A stretch of DNA of 64,000 nucleotides, taken from an uncultured Alphaproteobacteria bacterium. GTDB taxonomy: Bacteria; Pseudomonadota; Alphaproteobacteria; HIMB59. The notes beneath the pieces were generated by a model, which was not told the origin of the DNA, ran no database searches, and worked only from the letters and a program-made list of their open reading frames with translations. Numbering within the stretch: position 1 is the first letter of the stretch; every line of letters starts with the position of its first letter. The stretch spans positions 1 to 64,000 of the forward strand of contig CACKFO010000003.1 of NCBI GenBank assembly GCA_902599405.1, in the 5' to 3' direction. Shown here piece by piece: positions 47,758 through 55,772 of the stretch. Both the position numbers and the translations under genes were made by a program.

Positions 47758-48816
47758 CTATAAGACATTTAGCCCTAAAATAAATATTAAGAAGGTTACT
47801 GATACAAGAGATACAAAGCTAAAAGTCATACCAATGAGGATAGCAACATACCCCTGATTAAAGATTTTTCTTAAATCAATAGAGGCTCCAAGGGCTGTAA
47901 GAGCTAGGCCAAATAGAATTGAAATTAATTTTTCAAGTAGTATTAAAAATTGTATCCATTTCTCATTATCAAAAAAATATAAGTCCATAATTGAGCGAAA
48001 GGTTGCAAATAAAATAAAACCCACTACAAAAAGTGGAATTGAATTAAATATTTTAACAAAGATTGATTGACTTTTATTTTTATTATTTTTTGAACTTTTA
48101 TTAAATACTATTAATATTGGTATCAAGGCTAAAAGAAATAAATTTCTAATTATTTTTGTTATCGTAGCGATTTCTAAAGTCTTTTGATTAGAATGTAAAT
48201 CACTATGAACCATAGCAGCTGCTAAAACTTGACTTGTATCATGAATACTAACGCCTAAAAAAATGCCTTTAGCTAAGTCTGTTAAAAAAAATAACTCCAC
48301 AAAAAAAGGATATATTAATACAGCTATACTTCCCCATAAAACCACTATCAGTACAGCCACGGCTACATCTTGATCCTTTGATTTTAATATCGTTGAGGAA
48401 GCCATAATAGCAGTGACACCACAAATGGATGTACCGATTGCTAATAATTTTGAAACCCCTTTTTTAGTTGGACAAATTTTTTTAATAAAAAAATATGTCA
48501 GAAAAATCGATATTATTGTGATAATTATAACAAATATAGACTCTATACTGACTCTCCATAATTGAGTCAAACTTATCTTAATACCTAATAAAACAATTGC
48601 TAATTGAAGTATATTTTTCTTAATATATTCACGACCTTCAACAATATTAGAAGATAAGGAGAATATATTAAAAAAAAATATTCCCAAAATGAGTGATAGA
48701 AGACTTAATGGCAATAATGGTAGGTTAAAGACATATTCCAGGGGTTGCTTTAAAAATATTGCTAATAGATAAATAAAAGTTATGAAAAATACACCAATTA
48801 GACTTTTATTTAACAT
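47758..48816 (-). CDS. YeiH-family membrane protein (putative sulfate/sulfite exporter)
   Basis: Integral membrane protein of about ten helices, 352 aa. Family signatures of UPF0324: LQLAIVLLGIKISL, SICGVTAIMASSTIL, FLGVSIHDTSQVLAAAM (the HDTSQV motif is distinctive) and the C-terminal TALGASIDLRKIFNQG. Members are annotated as putative sulfate or sulfite exporters because some lie with sulfonate degradation genes. Lying 52 bp upstream of dmdA, it may remove an oxidised sulfur product of DMSP breakdown; this is inference. Confidence 0.85.
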   Translation of the reverse strand: MLNKSLIGVFFITFIYLLAIFLKQPLEYVFNLPLLPLSLLSLILGIFFFNIFSLSSNIVEGREYIKKNILQLAIVLLGIKISLTQLWRVSIESIFVIIITIISIFLTYFFIKKICPTKKGVSKLLAIGTSICGVTAIMASSTILKSKDQDVAVAVLIVVLWGSIAVLIYPFFVELFFLTDLAKGIFLGVSIHDTSQVLAAAMVHSDLHSNQKTLEIATITKIIRNLFLLALIPILIVFNKSSKNNKNKSQSIFVKIFNSIPLFVVGFILFATFRSIMDLYFFDNEKWIQFLILLEKLISILFGLALTALGASIDLRKIFNQGYVAILIGMTFSFVSLVSVTFLIFILGLNVL

Positions 48817-48876
48817 ATTGATTAATTAATAAAAATGTAAGTTAAAGTTTTTATAGGTAATAACTTAATTTCTAAT

Positions 48877-49767
48877 TTATTCTCTTGAACCACTTCTATG
48901 TTGCTGAATACGATGACCAAATGATTGGGAAACTCTGTCAAAAATAATAGCCAATGCAACAATTGCTAAACCATTAAATAAACCCATAGCAAAGTATTGA
49001 TTAGTAATTGCTTTTAAAACGGGTTGACCAAGTCCCTTAACTCCAATCATTGAGGCAATCACAACCATTGCTAAAGCCATCATGATTGTTTGATTAATTC
49101 CTGCAAATATTGTTGGAAGTGCTAAAGGTAATTGTACTTGAAACAATTTTTGTCTTGGATTAGCACCAAAAGCATCAGCAGCTTCCAAAACTTCTTTATC
49201 AACTTCTCTTATACCTAAGTTTGTAAGTCTAATAATAGGTGGGATCGCATATATTACCACAGCTAGAAGCCCGGGAATTTTTCCTATACCCAATAACATA
49301 ACTACGGGTATTAAATATACGAAGCTTGGCATTGTTTGCATGACGTCTAGAATTGGTGTGCAAATTCTTTGAGCACGTTCTGATTTTGCCATAAGCACAC
49401 CAACAGGTATTCCAATTCCAATAGAAAGCATGGTGCAAACTCCAATAATACTCACTGTAGACATGGTGTCTTCCCACATCCCAAATATTCCTATAAGCAA
49501 AAAGGCAAATAATGAGCCAATGGTTACAGATATTTTTCTACTACCAAAATAAATTACAGCCAAAAAACATATTAATACAATTGGCCAAGGCGAATTTTGT
49601 AATAATTTTTCAAACCAAACTAGGAAATATAAGACAGGATCAAATACTGCTTCTATTGTATCACCATATTCTCTTGAAAAAGCTCGATAAGATGCATCAA
49701 AACCTTTTTTGATAAATCTAAGTGTTTCTCTACTAAGTTCTGGAAACTCTGATAGGAAATCTTCCAT
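48877..49767 (-). CDS. proW: Glycine betaine/proline ABC transporter permease (ProW)
   Basis: Membrane subunit of an OpuA/ProU-type betaine importer, 296 aa, about seven helices. Family features: a cytosolic N-terminal stretch (LSRETLRFIKKGFDASYRAF), VLMAKSERAQRICTPILDVMQTMPSFVYLIPVV and the EAA loop EAADAFGANPRQKLFQVQLPLALPTIFAGINQTIMMALAMVVIASM (only its core EAADAFGANPRQKLF is quoted as motif). Third gene of proV-proX-proW, after an intergenic hairpin. Confidence 0.93.
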   Translation of the reverse strand: MEDFLSEFPELSRETLRFIKKGFDASYRAFSREYGDTIEAVFDPVLYFLVWFEKLLQNSPWPIVLICFLAVIYFGSRKISVTIGSLFAFLLIGIFGMWEDTMSTVSIIGVCTMLSIGIGIPVGVLMAKSERAQRICTPILDVMQTMPSFVYLIPVVMLLGIGKIPGLLAVVIYAIPPIIRLTNLGIREVDKEVLEAADAFGANPRQKLFQVQLPLALPTIFAGINQTIMMALAMVVIASMIGVKGLGQPVLKAITNQYFAMGLFNGLAIVALAIIFDRVSQSFGHRIQQHRSGSRE

Positions 49768-49780
49768 TTAATTGATAATT

Positions 49781-49805
49781 AGAGGCGGGCTTTAAGCCCA
49801 CCTCT
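49781..49805 (-). other. Intercistronic hairpin between proX and proW
   Basis: Stem of 11 pairs plus one C/A mismatch (AGAGGCGGGCTT facing AAGCCCACCTCT) with a one-base loop. It is unusually GC-rich here. It stands 17 bases after the proX stop. A hairpin in this place commonly protects the mRNA of a highly made binding protein and lowers expression of the permease. It is flanked by a 12 bp direct repeat (attgataattag at 49771 and 49815). Confidence 0.65.
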
Positions 49806-49822
49806 ATTAATAAAATTGATAA

Positions 49823-50815
49823 TTAGTCTATTGCAGCCTCAACAGCAAGCATTGTTTCAAAGTTTACCCAGTTTTTCCACTCTGAGTAATTTTGTAAGAA
49901 ATAAATTGCTGTGTCTTCACCTGTTGCCTGGTTGTCGTCCTTCCAAGCTAAAAGTGCATTAACAGTTGAGTTAGGAAGGGCTCTTTTTGAAATGTAGTCC
50001 ATTCCTGGTCCAGTAGAGTTCATGAAATTATCAGTTACAACAGTAAAGACTGATGATACAACCCATGAATTTTTCTGTGGATCCGCGCAACCTTCTTGAG
50101 AGGTACAAGTACTCCACTCGTCAAAGTCATGAGGTACTCCAAAGTCTAATTTTTTCATTGGATATTTACCTAGAATAGCTGTTGGTGCCCAGTAATAACC
50201 TAGCCAACCTTCACCTTTTTCGTAAGCTTCAGCAATTGAACCAGCTAATGCTCCACCAGAGCCTGGATCTACAAGATTAAATCCTTTTGACTCAGCATCA
50301 TATGCTTGGAATAGGTTTCCTGTACTGATTTGACAGTTCCAACCAGATGGACAAGTATAAAGTGCTGCCCCATCACCCTCTGGATGAGGAAATAATTCTG
50401 GTCTTGCAAGAGCATCTTCAACAGTTACGATGTCTGGGTTTGCATCAGCTAAGTACTGAGGTATCCACCATCCTTCTTCACCAGTATCAGACAAAACTTC
50501 AGCGGCGTAGTGAAGTCTCCCTTCATCAACAGCAGCATCTAAAGCAATACGAACAGAGTTAATCCATAATTCTGGAGCCACATCTGGCTCACCTTTTTCC
50601 ATCATTGATGTAGCTGTTGGCATAGTATCACCTGGAACTAGTTCAACATCACATCCATATCCTTCTTCAAGGATAAGTTTATCAACGTGGGCAAACATTT
50701 CGGCGGATGCCCAGTTCATTTCAGCGATTGTGATTGTGCCACAATCAGCCTTTGCAACTGAGTTAATTCCAAACAATAGAACTGAGCTCAGAAGTATTTT
50801 TTTAATAGAGTTCAT
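49823..50815 (-). CDS. proX: Betaine-binding periplasmic protein (ProX/OpuAC type)
   Basis: Substrate-binding protein of the betaine ABC transporter, 330 aa from ATG 50815, which has a good ribosome binding site (GGGAGG) and starts a signal peptide (MNSIKKILLSSVLLFGINSV, cleaved near AKA). Motifs: TITIAEMNWASAEMFAHVDK, VELVPGDTMPTATSMMEKGEPDV and the aromatic cage candidates LWINS and WLGYYWAPTAILG. Two CxxxxC-type pairs (CPSGWNC, CTSQEGC) suggest disulfides. An in-frame start at 50905 would hide the signal peptide. The ligand could be glycine betaine, DMSP, choline or proline betaine. Confidence 0.92.
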   Translation of the reverse strand: MNSIKKILLSSVLLFGINSVAKADCGTITIAEMNWASAEMFAHVDKLILEEGYGCDVELVPGDTMPTATSMMEKGEPDVAPELWINSVRIALDAAVDEGRLHYAAEVLSDTGEEGWWIPQYLADANPDIVTVEDALARPELFPHPEGDGAALYTCPSGWNCQISTGNLFQAYDAESKGFNLVDPGSGGALAGSIAEAYEKGEGWLGYYWAPTAILGKYPMKKLDFGVPHDFDEWSTCTSQEGCADPQKNSWVVSSVFTVVTDNFMNSTGPGMDYISKRALPNSTVNALLAWKDDNQATGEDTAIYFLQNYSEWKNWVNFETMLAVEAAID

Positions 50816-50929
50816 TACATCCTCCCTGATATTAAAAATTAAGATAACATTCCTGTATTGCATTAATAGTGAAAAAAACGTGAAAATGGATGCTATTTGA
50901 CGCAAAAAAGGAGAAAATTGTTAATTTAT

Positions 50930-51952
50930 TTATCTTTTTAGTATTTCAGAGAGTCTTTTCGTAGACAAATAGCCTATTTCGTCATTATTCTTATTTTTAA
51001 CAATCAGGCAACTTGGCTTATCAGAAATAACTTTATCAATAAATCTATCGATAAAATCATCTTGGTCTACAACCATAGCGTTATCTCTGTCTTGTCCATT
51101 TAATTCTGACATAATGTGTTTTGCTTTGATAACCCTAGCTCTATTAACATCCTCAACAAAATCTTTTACATATTGTGTTTTTGGACTTAATAAAATATCT
51201 GCAGGGATACCCTCTTGATCCATTATGCCATCTTTTAATATTGCAATACGATCTCCGATTTTTAAAGCTTCATCAAGGTCATGAGTAATAAATACAACTG
51301 TTTTATGAAGTTCGTCTTGTAGCTCCAACAAAATATCTTGCATATCTTTTCTAATAAGAGGGTCAAGAGCGCTAAAAGCTTCATCCATAAGCAAGATCTC
51401 CCCATCGTTAGTAAGAGCTCTTGCGAGTCCAACACGTTGCTGCATGCCACCAGATAAATGTTGAGGATATTTTTCTTCATATCCAGATAATCCAACACGA
51501 TCAATCCATCTTCGTGCTCTGGTATTTGCCTCTTTTTCATCAACCTTTTGAATATGAAGACCAAACATTGTATTTTCTAAAACGGTCTTATGAGGCAACA
51601 AAGCAAAACGTTGGAATACCATAGCAGTTTTTTTTCTTCTGAAATCCCTTAAACTTTCATCACTCATTTTTAAAACATCTTCACCATCAACAATTACACT
51701 GCCGTCTGTAGGTTCTATTAATCTGTTTATATGTCTTATTAACGTAGACTTACCTGAACCAGAAAGGCCCATAACAACTTGAATTGATTTTTCTTTAATA
51801 TCCAAATTAATATCTTTTAGACCTAGAACATGATTATGTTTTTCTAAAAGTTCATCTTTATTGACGCCATCTTTCACTTGCTCTAAAGCAGACTTTGGGT
51901 TTTTACCAAAAATTTTATATAAGTTTTTAATTTGAATTTTTATTTCAGACAT
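50930..51952 (-). CDS. proV: Glycine betaine/proline ABC transporter ATP-binding protein (ProV)
   Basis: ATPase of the betaine importer, 340 aa. Walker A is MGLSGSGKST, the signature LSGGMQQRVGLAR, Walker B LLMDEAFSALDPL and the switch His in VVFITHDLDEAL. The N-terminal IKIQIKNLYKIFGKNPKSAL is typical of ProV/OpuAA. The C-terminal part is a shortened CBS-like regulatory region (VDQDDFIDRFIDKVI, then GYLSTKRLSEIL). First gene of the transporter operon; the 114 bp gap to proX probably holds a leader or a second promoter. Confidence 0.94.
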   Translation of the reverse strand: MSEIKIQIKNLYKIFGKNPKSALEQVKDGVNKDELLEKHNHVLGLKDINLDIKEKSIQVVMGLSGSGKSTLIRHINRLIEPTDGSVIVDGEDVLKMSDESLRDFRRKKTAMVFQRFALLPHKTVLENTMFGLHIQKVDEKEANTRARRWIDRVGLSGYEEKYPQHLSGGMQQRVGLARALTNDGEILLMDEAFSALDPLIRKDMQDILLELQDELHKTVVFITHDLDEALKIGDRIAILKDGIMDQEGIPADILLSPKTQYVKDFVEDVNRARVIKAKHIMSELNGQDRDNAMVVDQDDFIDRFIDKVISDKPSCLIVKNKNNDEIGYLSTKRLSEILKR

Positions 51953-52070
51953 ATTTTTAAGAAGATTTTTAAAAAATTTTATTATTTATATAAATACTCA
52001 GCCCTCCAGGAATTAATTATTTAAACATTTGAAACATAATCATGCAAATTAATTTTGAATATACAGATAG

Positions 52071-52655
52071 TTACTTTTTTGTAACTGCATATGGTGCAAA
52101 AGTATTATCTGTTTTTTTGGATTTAGATTGAATATTTTTGGCAGGTATGCCAACCATTATTCCCCCTTTTGGGACATCTTTAGTTACAACAGCATTTGAT
52201 CCAATTCGAGCACAACTTTTTATAATTATTGGTCCTAATATCTGTGCCCCAGAGCCAACAATTACATCGTCTTCTAGAGTAGGATGGCGCTTCACACCAA
52301 CTTGTTCTGATGATTTAACAGCAGGCATAATACCTCCCAATGTGACACCATGATAGATAGTTACATTATCTCCAATCTCGGCGGTTTCTCCGATAACAAC
52401 CCCCATTCCATGATCAATAAAAAAATTTTTTCCTATTTTAGCATTAGGGTGAATTTCAATACCAGTGAAAAATCTAGATAATTGAGAGATCATCCTTCCT
52501 AATAATTTCAAATTTAGTGACCAGACAAAATTTGCGATTCGATGAAAGAAAACTGCCTTGACACCAGGGTAGGTTAATACCACTAGTAACAATGAAGTTG
52601 CAGCAGGATCTCTTGCCTTTACTGATTCAAAATATTTCATTAAATTTTCTAACAC
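52071..52655 (-). CDS. cysE: Serine O-acetyltransferase CysE
   Basis: Acetylates serine for cysteine synthesis. Hexapeptide-repeat enzyme of 194 aa; the start codon GTG at 52655 or ATG at 52640 is possible. Core: [31 protein letters not shown] with the catalytic His in [19 protein letters not shown], then YHGVTLGG and [15 protein letters not shown]. The short N-terminal domain is like Bacillus CysE. Sulfur metabolism fits the dmdA cluster, but it has its own spacer (118 bp) from proV. Confidence 0.93.
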   Translation of the reverse strand: MLENLMKYFESVKARDPAATSLLLVVLTYPGVKAVFFHRIANFVWSLNLKLLGRMISQLSRFFTGIEIHPNAKIGKNFFIDHGMGVVIGETAEIGDNVTIYHGVTLGGIMPAVKSSEQVGVKRHPTLEDDVIVGSGAQILGPIIIKSCARIGSNAVVTKDVPKGGIMVGIPAKNIQSKSKKTDNTFAPYAVTKK

Positions 52656-52745
52656 TTATATACAGATAAGACTTATCCTCTTAAGATCAAGCATTTATTG
52701 AATAATTATGTAAATGATTGAAATTAATTGTTAAATTAGAGCTGA

Positions 52746-53171
52746 ATGTTTACTATTGAAAAACCTAAAGAAATCCATTTAAACAGTTGGAAAGAAATAA
52801 TTAATGAAAGTGCATCATCAAATTCTTTTCAATTTAAAGAAGTAAACTTCAGTTTATTTTGGAAATGCATATTCCAAGATGATTATTTTGCATTTGCCGC
52901 AAAAAATGATGATAAATTTATGGGAATTGTTGTAGCTAAAATTAACGAAACTTATTATGAGAAGAATATTGTATTAGACGTTTTATATGTTTTGCAAGAC
53001 TTCAGAAAAATTGGTGTCGCGAGAGCATTAATGAACAAAATTGAAGAAATAGCAAAAGAAAGTAAACTTGATCTTATAATCAAAGGTGTAGAAAAAAGTA
53101 ACTTACTAGCCCAGAAACTTTTTAAAAATTATGTTGTTGTTAACAGAACAAGATATTTAAAAAAAGCATAA
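52746..53171 (+). CDS. GNAT family N-acetyltransferase
   Basis: A 141 aa protein with the GNAT core: VLDVLYVLQDFRKIGVARALM is motif A, where the acetyl-CoA pyrophosphate loop is RKIGVA (family Q/RxxGxG/A), followed by LIIKGVEKSNLLAQKLFKNY. The substrate is unknown. It is divergent from cysE and could acetylate a protein or small molecule. Confidence 0.82.
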   Translation: MFTIEKPKEIHLNSWKEIINESASSNSFQFKEVNFSLFWKCIFQDDYFAFAAKNDDKFMGIVVAKINETYYEKNIVLDVLYVLQDFRKIGVARALMNKIEEIAKESKLDLIIKGVEKSNLLAQKLFKNYVVVNRTRYLKKA

Positions 53172-53206
53172 TTGATTTTAACAAATAATTATTATATTAG
53201 AATATC

Positions 53207-53347
53207 ATGGTAGATCCGAATAAAAATGGCGAAAACTACGATAAGAACAATAGATGGGTGTGGATTATAATTGTTTTAATTACTTTAAGTTCTATCTATG
53301 TGATGTCTAAAATATTTATTCAGACACCTTGGCAGTACCTGTCGTAG
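53207..53347 (+). CDS. Small membrane protein, 46 aa
   Basis: ATG 53207 opens 46 codons. A polar start (MVDPNKNGENYDKNNR) precedes one hydrophobic helix (WVWIIIVLITLSSIYVM) and a short tail. It lies 35 bp after the GNAT gene on the same strand, and its 3' end overlaps the convergent sbmA-like gene by 32 bp. It has no clear ribosome binding site. The single-helix layout is convincing; the family is unknown. Confidence 0.5.
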   Translation: MVDPNKNGENYDKNNRWVWIIIVLITLSSIYVMSKIFIQTPWQYLS

Positions 53348-54311
53348 CCTTAAGTTTTCTCTCAAATTCTCTTAACCTTTTGTAGACACTTGCAAGTTCA
53401 ATAATTGTTGGCCATGATTTTAACAAGTACTGCATTGATCCTTCAACCCTGCCAAAAGCACGAATAATTTGCTGCATAACACCAAGGGTGATTATACCTG
53501 CAACGATTGCAGGTGCTAAAAATACATAAGCACTTAAAACATTAGCCTGCAAATAAGCAATTCTTCCAATATTAAAGTACAAGTATCGAATATATGAGAG
53601 AAAATGAATTTTTCTTACATCGTCAAATAACTCTTCTATTGTTTTTGGGCGAATAGTTTCATCATCTTCTGCAATAACTAAAACTTTTCTGTAAGCTGCC
53701 TCTTGTTTTTGTAAATCATATTCTACACCGACAAGTCTGAGAATTATTCCAAGAAGTATTAAAAAAATTGTTCCACCAACTGACCAAATTAATGCACCAA
53801 CAACCAAACCGTACTCCCAATCTCCAAAAAAGAATATCGGAATACCAGCGCTAAGTCCTAGAAGGATTGGCAGGAATTGTACAATTATCATCACTGACTC
53901 AATTAAGCTTGTGCCAAGACCTTCCATAATTCTACCAAACTTAATGGTGTCCTCTTGAACTCTTTGAGCAGCACCTTCGATTGTACGAGCATAGTTATAG
54001 ACACTGTGATACCACTCGACCATAGCGGTTCTCCATCTAAATAAGAAATGTGCAGTGAAAAAACTCACCAAAACAGCAATAGCTACATATATACCTGCAA
54101 GTGTTATAAAAGATAGTAAGCCCGCCCAATATTCTTCAATTGTAATTGAATTTGGCTCAGCAAGAGCTTTTTGAATCATATCATAGAAAGTACCAAACCA
54201 CTCATTAATCCTGACATCAATTTCTACTTGCACCCAAAGACTACCTAATATGGCAGCTGACCCTGCCCATGCCCATAGAAACCATTTTCTTGAATTAAAA
54301 AATCTAAACAT
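53316..54311 (-). CDS. sbmA: SbmA/BacA-family peptide transporter
   Basis: Proton-driven importer of peptides and thiazole compounds in the inner membrane, 331 aa. It follows E. coli SbmA closely: FYDMIQKALAEPNSITIEEY, FLFRWRTAMVEWYHS, IEGAAQRVQEDTIKF, GVEYDLQKQEAAYRK and SWPTIIELASVYKRLREFE. At 331 aa it lacks the first membrane helices of the 406 aa enteric protein; the alignment begins at about residue 80. SbmA/BacA of alphaproteobacteria is linked to very-long-chain fatty acid and peptide handling. No ATPase domain is present, as expected. Confidence 0.9.
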   Translation of the reverse strand: MFRFFNSRKWFLWAWAGSAAILGSLWVQVEIDVRINEWFGTFYDMIQKALAEPNSITIEEYWAGLLSFITLAGIYVAIAVLVSFFTAHFLFRWRTAMVEWYHSVYNYARTIEGAAQRVQEDTIKFGRIMEGLGTSLIESVMIIVQFLPILLGLSAGIPIFFFGDWEYGLVVGALIWSVGGTIFLILLGIILRLVGVEYDLQKQEAAYRKVLVIAEDDETIRPKTIEELFDDVRKIHFLSYIRYLYFNIGRIAYLQANVLSAYVFLAPAIVAGIITLGVMQQIIRAFGRVEGSMQYLLKSWPTIIELASVYKRLREFERKLKATTGTAKVSE

Positions 54312-54415
54312 TTTATTTTTGCAACAATAATTGAAAAATTAGAGTTTTTGAAGACCTAAAAGTGCTTCAATACGCTTAATTTATTTAAATAGTCTTATGC
54401 ATATATAATATACTT

Positions 54416-54892
54416 ATGCCAAATATCAGGGATATTAAAAAGATTAAGCTTAATGATGAATATATATCTTTTGGCCCGGAGTCTATTGTAAGTGAAATTG
54501 CAGATAGTATGGATATAAAAAATATAGGGGCTGTTCCTATACTAAATGAACAAAAAATATTACTTGGTGTTGTTTCAGAAAGAGACATAGTCAGAAAATG
54601 TGTCAAAGATGGTAGAGATCCAGATTTGGTCACAGCATCAGATATTATGACATCAGAAATTATAACTGTAGACTTAAAAACTTCCTCAGAAATTGCTATT
54701 AAAATTATGGGTGAAAATAACATAAGGCACCTGCCAGTTGTTGACGACCAAAATAAATTAATAAATTTTATTTCTCATAGAGATCTCATAAGCTCTGTCA
54801 GAGATAGCACAAAACTAAATATAATTTTAATTACATTTATATGTATGATTATTCCAATAGTATTTCTTGTTAAGTCATTTGGCTGGATATGA
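54416..54892 (+). CDS. CBS-domain membrane protein
   Basis: Two CBS motifs fill residues about 5-130 (GAVPILNEQKILLGVVSERD, then DIMTSEIITVD and HLPVVDDQNKLINFISHRDL), forming one adenosine-nucleotide-sensing module. A C-terminal helix follows (IILITFICMIIPIVFLV), so it is tail-anchored. Partners are unknown. Its stop overlaps the next gene start as ATGA. Confidence 0.85.
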   Translation: MPNIRDIKKIKLNDEYISFGPESIVSEIADSMDIKNIGAVPILNEQKILLGVVSERDIVRKCVKDGRDPDLVTASDIMTSEIITVDLKTSSEIAIKIMGENNIRHLPVVDDQNKLINFISHRDLISSVRDSTKLNIILITFICMIIPIVFLVKSFGWI

Positions 54893-55770
54893 AAACTAAA
54901 GGTATTATTCTTGCTGCTGGTAAGGGTACAAGATTAATGCCTGCAACAATCCCTGCCTCGAAACCCCTATTACCTCTTTATGATAAACCTATGATTTATT
55001 ACCCACTCGAGACTTTAGTAAGATTAGGTATAAAAGACATTTTATTCATTGTTCAGGAAAACGACCTTGCAGTATTCAAAAAAACATTTGGAACAGGATC
55101 AGAGGTAGGTCTAAATTTTTCTTATGAAATACAAAAAATTCAAAGGGGGATAGCAGATGCTTACTTTATTGCTGAAAAATATATAGATGGCAGTCCATCA
55201 GTTTTAGCGTTAAGTGATAATGTTTTTTTTGGAAAAAATTATTTTAATTATGCAAATTCTGCCCTTCTAAAGATGCAAGAGAATGGCGGAAGTGTATTTG
55301 GTTTGCCAGTTCCAGATCCAGAAAAATTTGGTGTTATAGAATTAGATAACAATAAAAATATTGTTGGCATTGAAGAAAAACCACTAAAGCCTAAAAGTAA
55401 TTTGATCATTCCAGGTTTATATTTTTTTGATTCTGAGGCTTCAAAATTTGCAAAAACACTTAAACCATCAAACAGAGGCGAATTAGAAATAACTGATTTA
55501 ATTAAAATATATTTATTTGAAAAAAAACTTGCTTTAGAAATTTTAGATGACTCAATTGTTTGGCATGATACTGGAAATGCAAACGCCCTACTAGAGGCAG
55601 CACAAAAAGTAAAATTATATGAGCAAAATAACGATATAAAAATTGGCTCTTATGAAATAGCTTCTTACGAACAAGGTTTTATAAACAAAAGCAATCTTAA
55701 TGATATTGCAGAAAAATTAATTAAGTCTGATTACGGGCAATATATCAAAGAATATCTAACTCGAAATTAA
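54889..55770 (+). CDS. rmlA: Glucose-1-phosphate thymidylyltransferase (RmlA-like)
   Basis: Sugar-1-phosphate nucleotidyltransferase, 293 aa, making dTDP-glucose from glucose 1-phosphate. Motifs: ILAAGKGTRLMPATIPASKP, PLYDKPMIYYPLETLV (family PxxxKPMIxYPLxxL), ALSDNVFFG with the metal Asp, and EEKPLKPKSN. RmlA proteins usually contain GSGTRL and a longer first loop; here it is GKGTRL, closer to some GalU and archaeal forms. No other dTDP-rhamnose gene follows, so its sugar target is uncertain. Confidence 0.82.
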   Translation: MKTKGIILAAGKGTRLMPATIPASKPLLPLYDKPMIYYPLETLVRLGIKDILFIVQENDLAVFKKTFGTGSEVGLNFSYEIQKIQRGIADAYFIAEKYIDGSPSVLALSDNVFFGKNYFNYANSALLKMQENGGSVFGLPVPDPEKFGVIELDNNKNIVGIEEKPLKPKSNLIIPGLYFFDSEASKFAKTLKPSNRGELEITDLIKIYLFEKKLALEILDDSIVWHDTGNANALLEAAQKVKLYEQNNDIKIGSYEIASYEQGFINKSNLNDIAEKLIKSDYGQYIKEYLTRN

Positions 55771-55772
55771 TC

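Noticed and set aside
50816-50905. Longer N-terminus for ProX starting at 50905
   Set aside because: The ATG at 50815 has a strong ribosome binding site and begins a standard signal peptide; the upstream part looks like leader.
53316-54311. ABC exporter with fused ATPase
   Set aside because: Membrane part resembles SbmA/BacA and no ATP-binding motifs are present after it, so it is not a BacA-ABC fusion.
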